A stretch of DNA of 64,000 bases, from assembly GCA_019059635.1 (NCBI GenBank), contig JAGVRJ010000015.1, positions 496,001 to 560,000 of the forward strand, in the 5' to 3' direction. The stretch's first letter is position 1. Each line of letters opens with the position of its first letter. Position numbers and translations under genes: made by a program. The stretch comes from Proales similis. Lineage: Eukaryota; Rotifera; Eurotatoria; Ploima; Proalidae. Under the pieces are notes generated by a model. That model ran no database searches and was not told the DNA's origin. It worked only from the letters and a program-made list of their open reading frames with translations. This document shows, piece after piece, positions 33,970-47,579 of this stretch.

Positions 33970-36900
33970 GGTATCCTTCTCTCAACGCGAACCCTTGACA
34001 TGGGAAATATTTTTCTCGACGTATTGAGAATCCAAAGGGTATTAGACATTGATTCTCGGGTTGAAAACAATGTTTTTTATAAAATAAAAGAATCGAGGTG
34101 TGATAACACACTGTTTTGTGGAATTATTTTATTAAATAAAAAGAATTCGAATAAGGGTTACCTCCTCTCAATGCAAACCCTATCCTGGCAAATATTTTTC
34201 TCGACGGATTGAGAATCCAAAAAGAATTAAACACGGATTTTGGGGTTGAAAACAATGTTTTCTGATAAAATAAACGAATCGCAGTGTGATAAAACACTGT
34301 TTTGGGGAATTATTTTATTAATAAAAAGAATTCGAATAAGGGTTACCCCCTCTCAATGCAAACCCTATCCTGGGAAATATTTTTCTCGACGGATTGAGAA
34401 TCCAAAAAAAAATTAAACATGGATTCTTGGGTTGAAAACAATGTTTTTTATAAAATAAACGAATCGAGGTGTGATAACACACTGTTTAGGGAAATTATTT
34501 TATTAAATAAAAAGAATTCGAATAAGGGTTACCTCATCTAAATGCAAACCCTATACTGGCAAATATTTTTCTCGACGGATTGAAGATCCAAACGGAATTA
34601 GACATTGATTCTCGGGTAGAAAACAATGTTTTCTGATAAAATAAACGAATCGAGGTGTGATAACACACTGTTTTGGAGAATTATTTTATTAAATAAAAAG
34701 AATTCGAATAAGGGTTACCTCCTCTCAATGCAAACCCTATACTGGCAAATATTTTTCCCGACGGATTGAAGATCCAAACGGTATTAGACATTGATTCTCG
34801 GGTTGAAAACAATGTTTTCTGATAAAATAAACGAATCGAGGTGTGATAACACACTGTTTTGGAGAATTTTTTTATTAAATAAAAAGAATTCGGATTAGGG
34901 TATCCTCCTCTCCATGCTTACCCTTGACATGGGAAATATTTTTCTCGACGGATTGAAGATCCAAACGGTATTAGACATTGATTCTCGGGTTGAAAACAAT
35001 GTTTTCTGATAAAATAATCGAATCGAGGTGTGATAACACACTGTTTTGGGGAATTATATTATTCAATAAAAAGAATTCGGATTAGGGTATCCTTCTCTCA
35101 ACGCGAACCCTTGACATGGGAAATATTTTTCTCGACGTATTGAGAATCCAAAGGGTATTAGACATTGATTCTCGGGTTGAAAACAATGTTTTTTATAAAA
35201 TAAACGAATCGAGGTGTGATAACACACTGTTTTGTGGAATTATTTTATTAAATAAAAAGAATTCGAATGGGGTTACCTCCTCTCAATGCAAACACTATCC
35301 TGGCAAATATTTTTCTCGACGGATTGAGAATCCAAAAAGAATTAAACATGGATTTTTGGGTTGAAAACAATGTTTTCTGATAAAATAAACGAATCGCAGT
35401 GTGATAAAACACTGTTTTGGGGAATTATTTTATTAATAAAAAGAATTCGAATAAGGGTTACCTCCTCTCAATGCAAACCCTATCCTGGGAAATATTTTTC
35501 TCGACGGATTGAGAATCCAAAAAAAAATTAAACATGGATTCTTGGGTTGAAAACAATGTTTTTTATAAAATAAACGAATCGAGGTGTGATAACACACTGT
35601 TTAGGGAAATTATTTTATTAAATAAAAAGAATTCGAATAAGGGTTACCTCATCTAAATGCAAACCCTATACTGGCAAATATTTTACTCGACGGATTGAAG
35701 ATCCAAACGGAATTAGACATTGATTCTCGGGTAGAAAACAATGTTTTCTGATAAAATAAACGAATCGAGGTGTGATAACACACTGTTTTGGAGAATTTTT
35801 TTATTAAATAAAAAGAATTCGGATTAGGGTATCCTCCTCTCCATGCTTACCCTTGACATGGGAAATATTTTTCTCGACGTATTGAGAATCCAAAGGGTAT
35901 TAGACATTGATTCTCGGGTTGAAAACAATGTTTTCTGATAAAATAAACGAATCGAGGTGTGATAACACACTGTTTTGTGGAATTATTTTATTAAATAAAA
36001 AGAATTCGAATTAGGGTTACCTCCTCTCAATGCAAACCCTATCCTGGCAAATATTTTTCTCGACGGATTGAGAATCCAAAAAGAATTAAACATGGATTCT
36101 TGGGTTGAAAACAATGTTTTCTGATAAAATAAACGAATCGAGGTGTGATAACACACTGTTTTGTGGAATTATTTTATTAAATAAAAAGAATTCGAATTAG
36201 GGTTACCTCCTCTCAATGCAAACCCTATCCTGGCAAATATTTTTCTCGACGGATTGAGAATCCAAAAAGAATTAAACATGGATTCTTCGGTTGAAAACAA
36301 TGTTTTCTGATAAAATAAACGAATCGAGGTGTGATAACACACTGTTTTGGGGTATTATTTTATTAATTAAAAAGAATTCGAATAAGCGTTACCTCCTCTC
36401 AACTCAAACCCTATCCTGGGAAATATTTTTCTCGACGGATTGAGAATCCAAAAAGAATTAAACATGGATTCTCGGGTAGAAAACAATGTTTTCTGATAAA
36501 ATAAACGAATCAAGGTGTGATAACACACTGTTTTGGAAAATTATTTTATTAAATAAAAAGAATTCGGATTAGGGTATCCTCCTCTCCATGCTTACCCTTG
36601 ACATGGGAAATATTTTTCTCGACGTATTGAGAATCCAAAGGGTATTAGACATTGATTCTCGGGTTGAAAACAATGTTTTCTGATAAAATAAACGAATCGA
36701 GGTGTGATAACACACTGTTTTGTGGAATTATTTAATTAAATAAAAAGAATTCGAATTAGGGTTACCTCCTCTCAATGCAAACCCTATCCTGGCAAATATT
36801 TTTCTCGACGGATTGAGAATCCAAAAAGAATTAAACATGGATTCTTGGGTTGAAAACAATGTTTTCTGATAAAATAAACGAATCGAGGTGTGATAACACA

Positions 36901-39900
36901 CTGTTTTGGGGTATTATTTTATTAATTAAAAAGAATTCGAATAAGCGTTACCTCCTCTCAACTCAAACCCTATCCTGGCAAATATTTTTCTCGACGGATT
37001 GAGAATCCAAAAAGAATTAAACATGGATTCTTGGGTTGAAAACAATGTTTTCTGATAAAATAAACGAATCGAGGTGTGATAACACACTGTTTTGGGGTAT
37101 TATTTTATTAATTAAAAAGAATTCGAATAAGCGTTACCTCCTCTCAACTCAAACCCTATCCTAAGAAATATTTTTCTCGACGGATTGAGAATCCAAAAAG
37201 AATTAAACATGGATTCTTGGGTTGAAAACAATGTTTTCTGATAAAATAAACGAATCGAGGTGTGATAACACACTGTTTTGTGGAATTATTTTATTAAATA
37301 AAAAGAATTCGAATTAGGGTTACCTCCTCTCAATGCAAACCCTATCCTGGCAAATATTTTTCTCGACGGATTGAGAATCCAAAAAGAATATAACATGGAT
37401 TCTTGGGTTGAAAACAATGTTTTCTGATAAAATAAACGAATCGCAGTGTGATAACACACTGTTTTGGGGAATTATTTTATTAATAAAAAGAATTCGAATA
37501 AGGGTTACCTCCTCTCAATGCAAACCCTATCCTGGGAAATATTTTTCTCGACGGATTGAGAATCCAAAAAGAATTAAACATCGATTCTTGGGTTGAAAAC
37601 AATGTTTTCTGTTAAAATAAACGAATCGCAGTGTGATAACACACTGTTTTGGGAAATTATTTTATTAAATAAAAAGAATTCGAATAAGGGTTACCTCCTC
37701 TCAATGCAAACCCAATCCTGGGAAATATTTCTCTGGGCGGATTGAGAATCCAAAAAGAATATAACATGGATTCTTGGGTTGAAAACAATGTTTTCTGATA
37801 AAATAAACGAATCGAGGTGTGATAACACACTGTTTTGTGGAATTATTTTATTAAATAAAAAGAATTCGAATTAGGGTTACCTCCTCTCAATGCAAACCCT
37901 ATCCTGGCAAATATTTTTCTCGACGGATTGAGAATCCAAAAAGAATTAAACATGGATTCTTCGGTTGAAAACAATGTTTTCTGATAAAATAAACGAATCG
38001 AGGTGTGATAACACACTGTTTTGGGGTATTATTTTATTAATTAAAAAGAATTCGAATAAGCGTTACCTCCTCTCAACTCAAACCCTATCCTGGGAAATAT
38101 TTTTCTCGACGGATTGAGAATCCAAAAAGAATTAAACATGGATTCTTGGGTTGAAAACAATGTTTTCTGATAAAATAAACGAATCGAGGTGTGATAACAC
38201 ACTGTTTTGTGGAATTATTTTATTAAATAAAAAGAATTCGAATTAGGGTTACCTCCTCTCAATGCAAACCCTATCCTGGCAAATATTTTTCTCGACGGAT
38301 TGAGAATCCAAAAAGAATATAACATGGATTCTTGGGTTGAAAACAATGTTTTCTGATAAAATAAACGAATCGCAGTGTGATAACACACTGTTTTGGGGAA
38401 TTATTTTATTAATAAAAAGAATTCGAATTAGGGTTACCTCCTCTCAATGCAAACCCTATCCTGGCAAATATTTTTCTCGACGGATTGAGAATCCAAAAAG
38501 AATTAAACATGGATTCTTCGGTTGAAAACAATGTTTTCTGTTAAAATAAACGAATCGCAGTGTGATAACACACTGTTTTGGGAAATTATTTTATTAAATA
38601 AAAAGAATTCGAATAAGGGTTACCTCCTCTCAATGCAAACCCTATCCTGGGAAATATTTTTCTCGACGGATTGAGAATCCAAAAAGAATTAAACATGGAT
38701 TCTTGGGTTGAAAACAATGTTTTATGATAAAATAACGAATCGAGGTGTGATAACACACTGTTTTGTGGAATTATTTTATTAAATAAAAAGAATTCGAATA
38801 AGGGTTACCTCCTCTCAATGCAAACCCAATCCTGGGAAATATTTTTCTGGGCGGATTGAGAATCCAAAAAGAATATAACATGGATTCTTCGGTTGAAAAC
38901 AATGTTTTCTTATAAAATAAACGAATCGAGGTGTGATAACACACTGTTTTGTGGAATTATTTTATTAAATAAAAAGAATTCGAATTAGGGTTACCTCCTC
39001 TCAATGCAAACCCTATCCTGGCAAATATTTTTCTCGACGGATTGAGAATCCAAAAAGAATTAAACATGGATTCTTCGGTTGAAAACAATGTTTTCTGATA
39101 AAATAAACGAATCGAGGTGTGATAACACACTGTTTTGGGGAATTATTTTATTAATAAAAAGAATTCGAATTAGGGTTACCTCCTCTCAATGCAAACCCTA
39201 TCCTGGGAAATATTTTTCTCGACGGATTGAGAATCCAAAAAGAATTAAACATGGATTCTTGGGTTGAAAACAATGTTTTCTGTTAAAATAAACGAATCGC
39301 AGTGTGATAACACACTGTTTTGTGGAATTATTTTATTAAATAAAAAGAATTCGAATAAGGGTTACCTCCTCTCAATGCAAACCCAATCCTGGGAAATATT
39401 TTTCTGGGCGGATTGAGAATCCAAAAAGAATATAACATGGATTCTTGGGTTGAAAACAATGTTTTCTTATAAAATAAACGAATCGAGGTGTGATAACACA
39501 CTGTTTTGTGGAATTATTTTATTAAATAAAAAGAATTCGAATTAGGGTTACCTCCTCTCAATGCAAACCCTATCCTGGCAAATATTTTTCTCGACGGATT
39601 GAGAATCCAAAAAGAATTAAACATGGATTCTTCGGTTGAAAACAATGTTTTCTGATAAAATAAACGAATCGAGGTGTGATAACACACTGTTTTGGGGTAT
39701 TATTTTATTAATTAAAAAGAATTCGAATAAGCGTTACCTCCTCTCAACTCAAACCCTATCCTGGGAAATATTTTTCTCGACGGATTGAGAATCCAAAAAG
39801 AATTAAACATGGATTCTTGGGTTGAAAACAATGTTTTCTAATAAAATAAACGAATCGAGGTGTGATAACACACTGTTTTGTGGAATTATTTTATTAAATA

Positions 39901-42900
39901 AAAAGAATTCGAATTAGGGTTACCTCCTCTCAATGCAAACCCTGTCCTGGCAAATATTTTTCTCGACGGATTGAGAATCCAAAAAGAATTAAACATGGAT
40001 TCTTCCGTTGAAAACAATGTTTTCTGATAAAATAAACGAATCGAGGTGTGATAACACACTGTTTTGGGGAATTATTTTATTAATAAAAAGAATTCGAATT
40101 AGGGTTACCTCCTCTCAACTCAAACCCTATCCTGGGAAATATTTTTCTCGACGGATTGAGAATCCAAAAAGAATTAAACATGGATTCTTGGGTTGAAAAC
40201 AATGTTTTCTGTTAAAATAAACGAATCGAGGTGTGATAACACACTGTTTTGGGGTATTATTTTATTAATTAAAAAGAATTCGAATAAGGGTTACCTCCTC
40301 TCAATGCAAACCTTATCCTGGCAAATATTTTTCTCGACGGATTGAGAATCCAAAAAGAATTAAACATGGATTCTTCGGTTGAAAACAATGTTTTCTGATA
40401 AAATAAACGAATCGAGGTGTGATAACACACTGTTTTGGGGTATTATTTTATTAATTAAAAAGAATTCGAATAAGCGTTACCTCCTCTCAACTCAAACCCT
40501 ATCCTGGGAAATATTTTTCTCGACGGATTGAGAATCCAAAAAGAATTAAACATCGATTCTTGGGTTGAAAACAATGTTTTATGATAAAATAACGAATCGA
40601 GGTGTGATAACACACTGTTTTGTGGAATTATTTTATTAAATAAAAAGAATTCGAATAAGGGTTACCTCCTCTCAATGCAAACCCTATCCTGGCAAATATT
40701 TTTCTCGACGGATTGAGAATCCAAAAAGAATATAACATGGATTCTTGGGTTGAAAACAATGTTTTCTGATAAAATAAACGAATCGCAGTGTGATAACACA
40801 CTGTTTTGGGGAATTATTTTATTAATAAAAAGAATTCGAATTAGGGTTACCTCCTCTCAATGCAAACCCTATCCTGGCAAATATTTTTCTCGACGGATTG
40901 AGAATCCAAAAAGAATTAAACATGGATTCTTCGGTTGAAAACAATGTTTTCTGTTAAAATAAACGAATCGCAGTGTGATAACACACTGTTTTGGGGAATT
41001 ATTTTATTAATAAAAAGAATTCGAATAAGGGTTACCTCCTCTCAATGCAAACCCTATCCTGGGAAATATTTTTCTCGACGGATTGAGAATCCAAAAAGAA
41101 TTAAACATCGATTCTTGGGTTGAAAACAATGTTTTATGATAAAATAACGAATCGAGGTGTGATAACACACTGTTTTGTGGAATTATTTTATTAAATAAAA
41201 AGAATTCGAATAAGGGTTACCTCCTCTCAATGCAAACCCTATCCTGGCAAATATTTTTCTCGACGGATTGAGAATCCAAAAAGAATTAAACATCGATTCT
41301 TGGGTTGAAAACAATGTTTTTTATAAAATAAACGAATCGAGGTGTGATAACACACTGTTTTGGGGTATTATTTTATTAATTAAAAAGAATTCGAATAAGG
41401 GTTACCTCCTCTCAATGCAAACCCTATCCTGGCAAATATTTTTCTCGACGTATTGAGAATCCAAAAAGAATATAACATGGATTCTTGGGTTGAAAACAAT
41501 GTTTTCTGATAAAATAAACGAATCGCAGTGTGATAACACACTGTTTTGGGGAATTATTTTATTAATAAAAAGAATTCGAATAAGGGTTACCTCCTCTCAA
41601 TGCAAACCCTATCCTGGGAAATATTTTTCTCGACGGATTGAGAATCCAAAAAGAATTAAACATGGATTCTTGGGTTGAAAACAATGTTTTTTATAAAATA
41701 AACGAATCGCAGTGTGATAACACACTGTTTTGGGAAATTATTTTATTAAATAAAAAGAATTCGAATAAGGGTTACCTCCTCTCAATGCAAACCCAATCCT
41801 GGGAAATATTTTTCTGGGCGGATTGAGAATCCAAAAAGAATATAACATGGATTCTTGGGTTGAAAACAATGTTTTCTGATAAAATAAACGAATCGAGGTG
41901 TGATAACACACTGTTTTGTGGAATTATTTTATTAAATAAAAAGAATTCGAATTAGGGTTACCTCCTCTCAATGCAAACCCTATCCTGGCAAATATTTTTC
42001 TCGACGGATTGAGAATCCAAAAAGAATTAAACATCGATTCTTGGGTTGAAAACAATGTTTTCTGTTAAAATAAACGAATCGCAGTGTGATAACACACTGT
42101 TTTGGGGTATTATTTTATTAAATAAAAAGAATTCGAATAAGGGTTACCTCATCTAAATGCAAACACTATCCTGGGAAATATTTTTCTCGACGGATTGAGA
42201 ATCCAAAAAGAATTAAACATGGATTCTTCGGTTGAAAACAATGTTTTCTGATAAAATAAACGAATCGAGGTGTGATAACACACTGTTTTGGGGAATTATT
42301 TTATTAAATAAAAAGAATTCGAATAAGGGTTACCTCATCTAAATGCAAACACTATCCTGGGAAATATTTTTCTCGACGGATTGAGAATCCAAAAAGAATA
42401 TAACATGGATTCTTGGGTTGAAAACAATGTTTTCTGATAAAATAAACGAATCGCAGTGTGATAACACACTGTTTTGGGGTATTATTTTATTAATTAAAAA
42501 GAATTCGAATAAGGGTTACCTCCTCTCAATGCAAACCCTATCCTGGCAAATATTTTTCTCGACGTATTGAGAATCCAAAAAGAATATAACATGGATTCTT
42601 GGGTTGAAAACAATGTTTTCTGATAAAATAAACGAATCGCAGTGTGATAACACACTGTTTTGGGGAATTATTTTATTAATAAAAAGAATTCGAATAAGGG
42701 TTACCTCCTCTCAATGCAAACCCTATCCTGGGAAATATTTTTCTCGACGGATTGAGAATCCAAAAAGAATTAAACATCGATTCTTGGGTTGAAAACAATG
42801 TTTTCTGTTAAAATAAACGAATCGCAGTGTGATAACACACTGTTTTGGGAAATTATTTTATTAAATAAAAAGAATTCGAATAAGGGTTACCTCCTCTCAA

Positions 42901-45900
42901 TGCAAACCCAATCCTGGGAAATATTTTTCTGGGCGGATTGAGAATCCAAAAAGAATATAACATTGATTCTTGTGTGAAAAAAATGTTTTCTGATAAAATA
43001 AACGAATCGCAGTGTGATAACACACTGTTTTGGGGTATTATTTTATTAAATAAAAAGAATTCGAATTAGGGTTACCTCCTCTCAATGCAAACCCTATCCT
43101 GGCAAATATTTTTCTCGACGGATTGAGAATCCAAAAAGAATTAAACATCGATTCTTGGGTTGAAAACAATGTTTTTTATAAAATAAACGAATCGAGGTGT
43201 GATAACACACTGTTTTGGGGTATTATTTTATTAATTAAAAAGAATTCGAATAAGGGTTACCTCCTCTCAATGCAAACCCTATCCTGGCAAATATTTTTCT
43301 CGACGTATTGAGAATCCAAAAAGAATATAACATGGATTCTTGGGTTGAAAACAATGTTTTCTGATAAAATAAACGAATCGCAGTGTGATAACACACTGTT
43401 TTGGGGAATTATTTTATTAATAAAAAGAATTCGAATAAGGGTTACCTCCTCTCAATGCAAACCCTATCCTGGGAAATATTTTTCTCGACGGATTGAGAAT
43501 CCAAAAAGAATTAAACATCGATTCTTGGGTTGAAAACAATGTTTTCTGTTAAAATAAACGAATCGCAGTGTGATAACACACTGTTTTGGGAAATTATTTT
43601 ATTAAATAAAAAGAATTCGAATAAGGGTTACCTCCTCTCAATGCAAACCCAATCCTGGGAAATATTTTTCTGGGCGGATTGAGAATCCAAAAAGAATATA
43701 ACATGGATTCTTGGGTTGAAAACAATGTTTTCTGATAAAATAAACGAATCGAGGTGTGATAACACACTGTTTTGTGGAATTATTTTATTAAATAAAAAGA
43801 ATTCGAATTAGGGTTACCTCCTCTCAATGCAAACCCTATCCTGGCAAATATTTTTCTCGACGGATTGAGAATCCAAAAAGAATTAAACATCGATTCTTGG
43901 GTTGAAAACAATGTTTTTTATAAAATAAACGAATCGAGGTGTGATAACACACTGTTTTGGGGTATTATTTTATTAATTAAAAAGAATTCGAATAAGGGTT
44001 ACCTCCTCTCAATGCAAACCCTATCCTGGCAAATATTTTTCTGGGCGGATTGAGAATCCAAAAAGAATATAACATGGATTCTTGGGTTGAAAACAATGTT
44101 TTCTGATAAAATAAACGAATCGAGGTGTGATAACACACTGTTTTGTGGAATTATTTTATTAAATAAAAAGAATTCGAATTAGGGTTACCTCCTCTCAATG
44201 CAAACCCTATCCTGGCAAATATTTTTCTCGACGGATTGAGAATCCAAAAAGAATTAAACATCGATTCTTGGGTTGAAAACAATGTTTTTTATAAAATAAA
44301 CGAATCGAGGTGTGATAACACACTGTTTTGGGGTATTATTTTATTAATTAAAAAGAATTCGAATAAGGGTTACCTCCTCTCAATGCAAACCCTATCCTGG
44401 GAAATATTTTTCTGGGCGGATTGAGAATCCAAAAAGAATATAACATGGATTCTTGGGTTGAAAACAATGTTTTCTGATAAAATAAACGAATCGAGGTGTG
44501 ATAACACACTGTTTTGTGGAATTATTTTATTAAATAAAAAGAATTCGAATTAGGGTTACCTCCTCTCAATGCAAACCCTATCCTGGCAAATATTTTTCTC
44601 GACGGATTGAGAATCCAAAAAGAATTAAACATCGATTCTTGGGTTGAAAACAATGTTTTTTATAAAATAAACGAATCGAGGTGTGATAACACACTGTTTT
44701 GGGGTATTATTTTATTAATTAAAAAGAATTCGAATAAGGGTTACCTCCTCTCAATGCAAACCCTATCCTGGGAAATATTTTTCTCGACGGATTGAGAATC
44801 CAAAAAGAATTAAACATCGATTCTTGGGTTGAAAACAATGTTTTCTGTTAAAATAAACGAATCGCAGTGGGATAACACACTGTTTTGGGAAATTATTTTA
44901 TTAAATAAAAAGAATTCGAATAAGGGTTACCTCCTCTCAATGCAAACCCAATCCTGGGAAATATTTTTCTGGGCGGATTGAGAATCCAAAAAGAATATAA
45001 CATGGATTCTTGGGTTGAAAACAATGTTTTCTGATAAAATAAACGAATCGAGGTGTGATAACACACTGTTTTGTGGAATTATTTTATTAAATAAAAAGAA
45101 TTCGAATTAGGGTTACCTCCTCTCAATGCAAACCCTATCCTGGCAAATATTTTTCTCGACGGATTGAGAATCCAAAAAGAATTAAACATCGATTCTTGGG
45201 TTGAAAACAATGTTTTCTGTTAAAATAAACGAATCGCAGTGTGATAACACACTGTTTTGGGGTATTATTTTATTAAATAAAAAGAATTCGAATAAGGGTT
45301 ACCTCATCTAAATGCAAACACTATCCTGGGAAATATTTTTCTCGACGGATTGAGAATCCAAAAAGAATTAAACATGGATTCTTCGGTTGAAAACAATGTT
45401 TTCTGATAAAATAAACGAATCGAGGTGTGATAACACACTGTTTTGGGGAATTATTTTATTAAATAAAAAGAATTCGAATAAGGGTTACCTCCTCTCAACT
45501 CAAACCCTATCCTGGGAAATATTTTTCTCGACGGATTGAGAATCCAAAAAGAATTAAACATCGATTCTTGGGTTGAAAACAATGTTTTTTATAAAATAAA
45601 CGAATCGAGGTGTGATAACACACTGTTTTGGGGTATTATTTTATTAATTAAAAAGAATTCGAATAAGGGTTACCTCCTCTCAATGCAAACCCTATCCTGG
45701 CAAATATTTTTCTCGACGTATTGAGAATCCAAAAAGAATTAAACATCGATTCTTGGGTTGAAAACAATGTTTTCTGATAAAATAAACGAATCGCAGTGTG
45801 ATAACACACTGTTTTGGGGAATTATTTTATTAATAAAAAGAATTCGAATAAGGGTTACCTCCTCTCAATGCAAACCCTATCCTGGGAAATATTTTTCTCG

Positions 45901-47048
45901 ACGGATTGAGAATCCAAAAAGAATTAAACATCGATTCTTGGGTTGAAAACAATGTTTTCTGTTAAAATAAACGAATCGCAGTGTGATAACACACTGTTTT
46001 GGGAAATTATTTTATTAAATAAAAAGAATTCGAATAAGGGTTACCTCCTCTCAATGCAAACCCAATCCTGGGAAATATTTTTCTGGGCGGATTGAGAATC
46101 CAAAAAGAATATAACATTGATTCTTGTGTGAAAAAAATGTTTTCTGATAAAATAAACGAATCGCAGTGTGATAACACACTGTTTTGGGGTATTATTTTAT
46201 TAAATAAAAAGAATTCGAATTAGGGTTACCTCCTCTCAATGCAAACCCTATCCTGGCAAATATTTTTCTCGACGGATTGAGAATCCAAAAAGAATATAAC
46301 ATGGATTCTTGGGTTGAAAACAATGTTTTCTGATAAAATAAACGAATCGCAGTGTGATAACACACTGTTTTGGGGAATTATTTTATTAATAAAAAGAATT
46401 CGAATAAGGGTTACCTCCTCTCAATGCAAACCCTATCCTGGGAAATATTTTTCTCGACGGATTGAGAATCCAAAAAGAATTAAACATCGATTCTTGGGTT
46501 GAAAACAATGTTTTCTGTTAAAATAAACGAATCGCAGTGTGATAACACACTGTTTTGGGAAATTATTTTATTAAATAAAAAGAATTCGAATAAGGGTTAC
46601 CTCCTCTCAATGCAAACCCAATCCTGGGAAATATTTTTCTGGGCGGATTGAGAATCCAAAAAGAATATAACATTGATTCTTGTGTGAAAAAAATGTTTTC
46701 TGATAAAATAAACGAATCGCAGTGTGATAACACACTGTTTTGGGGTATTATTTTATTAAATAAAAAGAATTCGAATAAGGGTTACCTCATCTAAATGCAA
46801 ACACTATCCTGGCAAATATTTTTCTCGACGGATTGAGAATCCAAAAAGAATTAAACATGGATTCTTCGGTTGAAAATAATGTTTTTTATAAAATAAACGA
46901 ATCGCAGTGTGATAACACACTCATTTGGGGTATTATTCTATCAAATAATAAGAATTCGAATAATGGTTCACTCCTATGCAAGCTTACCCTAGACCTGGGA
47001 AATATTTTTTTCGAGGGGTTAGAATTAATTCTCTCGTCGGGTCGAACA
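33970..47048. repeat. Satellite B, right block, about 185-bp tandem repeat, about 70 copies
   Basis: Same monomer as the left block, with spacings of 185 or 186 bp depending on TTAATAAAAAG, TTAAATAAAAAG or TTAATTAAAAAG. Higher-order structure is visible. Blocks repeat at about 1116 bp (around 34.0 and 35.1 kb), at 371 bp (dimers at 43865, 44236, 44607), at 556 bp (45758 and 46314), and at 1855 bp (41268/43123 and 41490/43345). A variant CATTGATTCTTGTGTG recurs at about 42961, 46115 and 46672. Perfect-hairpin (CAGTGTG) and broken-hairpin (GAGGTGTG) units are mixed from 37.4 kb rightwards. The final unit degenerates after about 46.9 kb (TATTCTATCAAATAATAAG). Because some units are 186 bp (62 codons), many carry a 62-codon open frame, which I regard as incidental. 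Confidence 0.97.
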
Positions 47049-47579
47049 TGACAAGAATAAAAAGAATTATTTACAGGTATAAACATTTTATTTGATAGAT
47101 TAACGCTCCGAAGTGTGAAAAAATTTGAGCGTTTTCTCTATCTAGGGTGAGCATTGAGTGAAGTTTACCTCGATAGGTATCTTTGGATATCTTTGGAACA
47201 CCATATTATAGATTTCTTTTTTTAAAAATTAACATTGTTGTTTTGTGTTTTTTGAAAACAAGGGAGTTAAAGTATTGATATTGCCTTAACTTGAGGATTT
47301 TCTCATTCTCAACAGGCATTTCTAGTTTACTTATTTGTTGCAGTCATTACATTATAAATTGAACTCAATCGGTTTCTATTATCCAACCAGAATTACAACA
47401 GAAGAGTCAGATCAATAAACCTCCGATAAAACTCCGTTCATCATAATTCACAAATTTCCCCTCCAAATCGGGATTTTTTTGGGAAAATTTCTTTTCGTTT
47501 ATTATTGATCACAATGAAACGTTCTTTAATTTATCAATACAAAGGGAATATGATATTTTAGTTTTTTTATGATAGTTAT
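47049..47579. other. Gene-free stretch right of the satellite
   Basis: AT-rich sequence between the last satellite B copy and the EXOC1 stop. I find no exon, RNA gene or repeat. It presumably holds the EXOC1 3' UTR. Confidence 0.5.

Noticed and set aside
37408..46502. Many 62-codon ORFs repeated through satellite B, looking like a protein family
   Set aside because: They arise because some monomers are 186 bp long and lack stops in one frame. Neighbouring 185-bp monomers shift the frame, different frames are open in different units, and the products have no domain or start context.
21040..47048. CENP-B box in satellite B around ATTCGAATAAGGGTT
   Set aside because: Only TTCG and part of the spacing agree with the CENP-B box consensus; the essential CGGG is missing.
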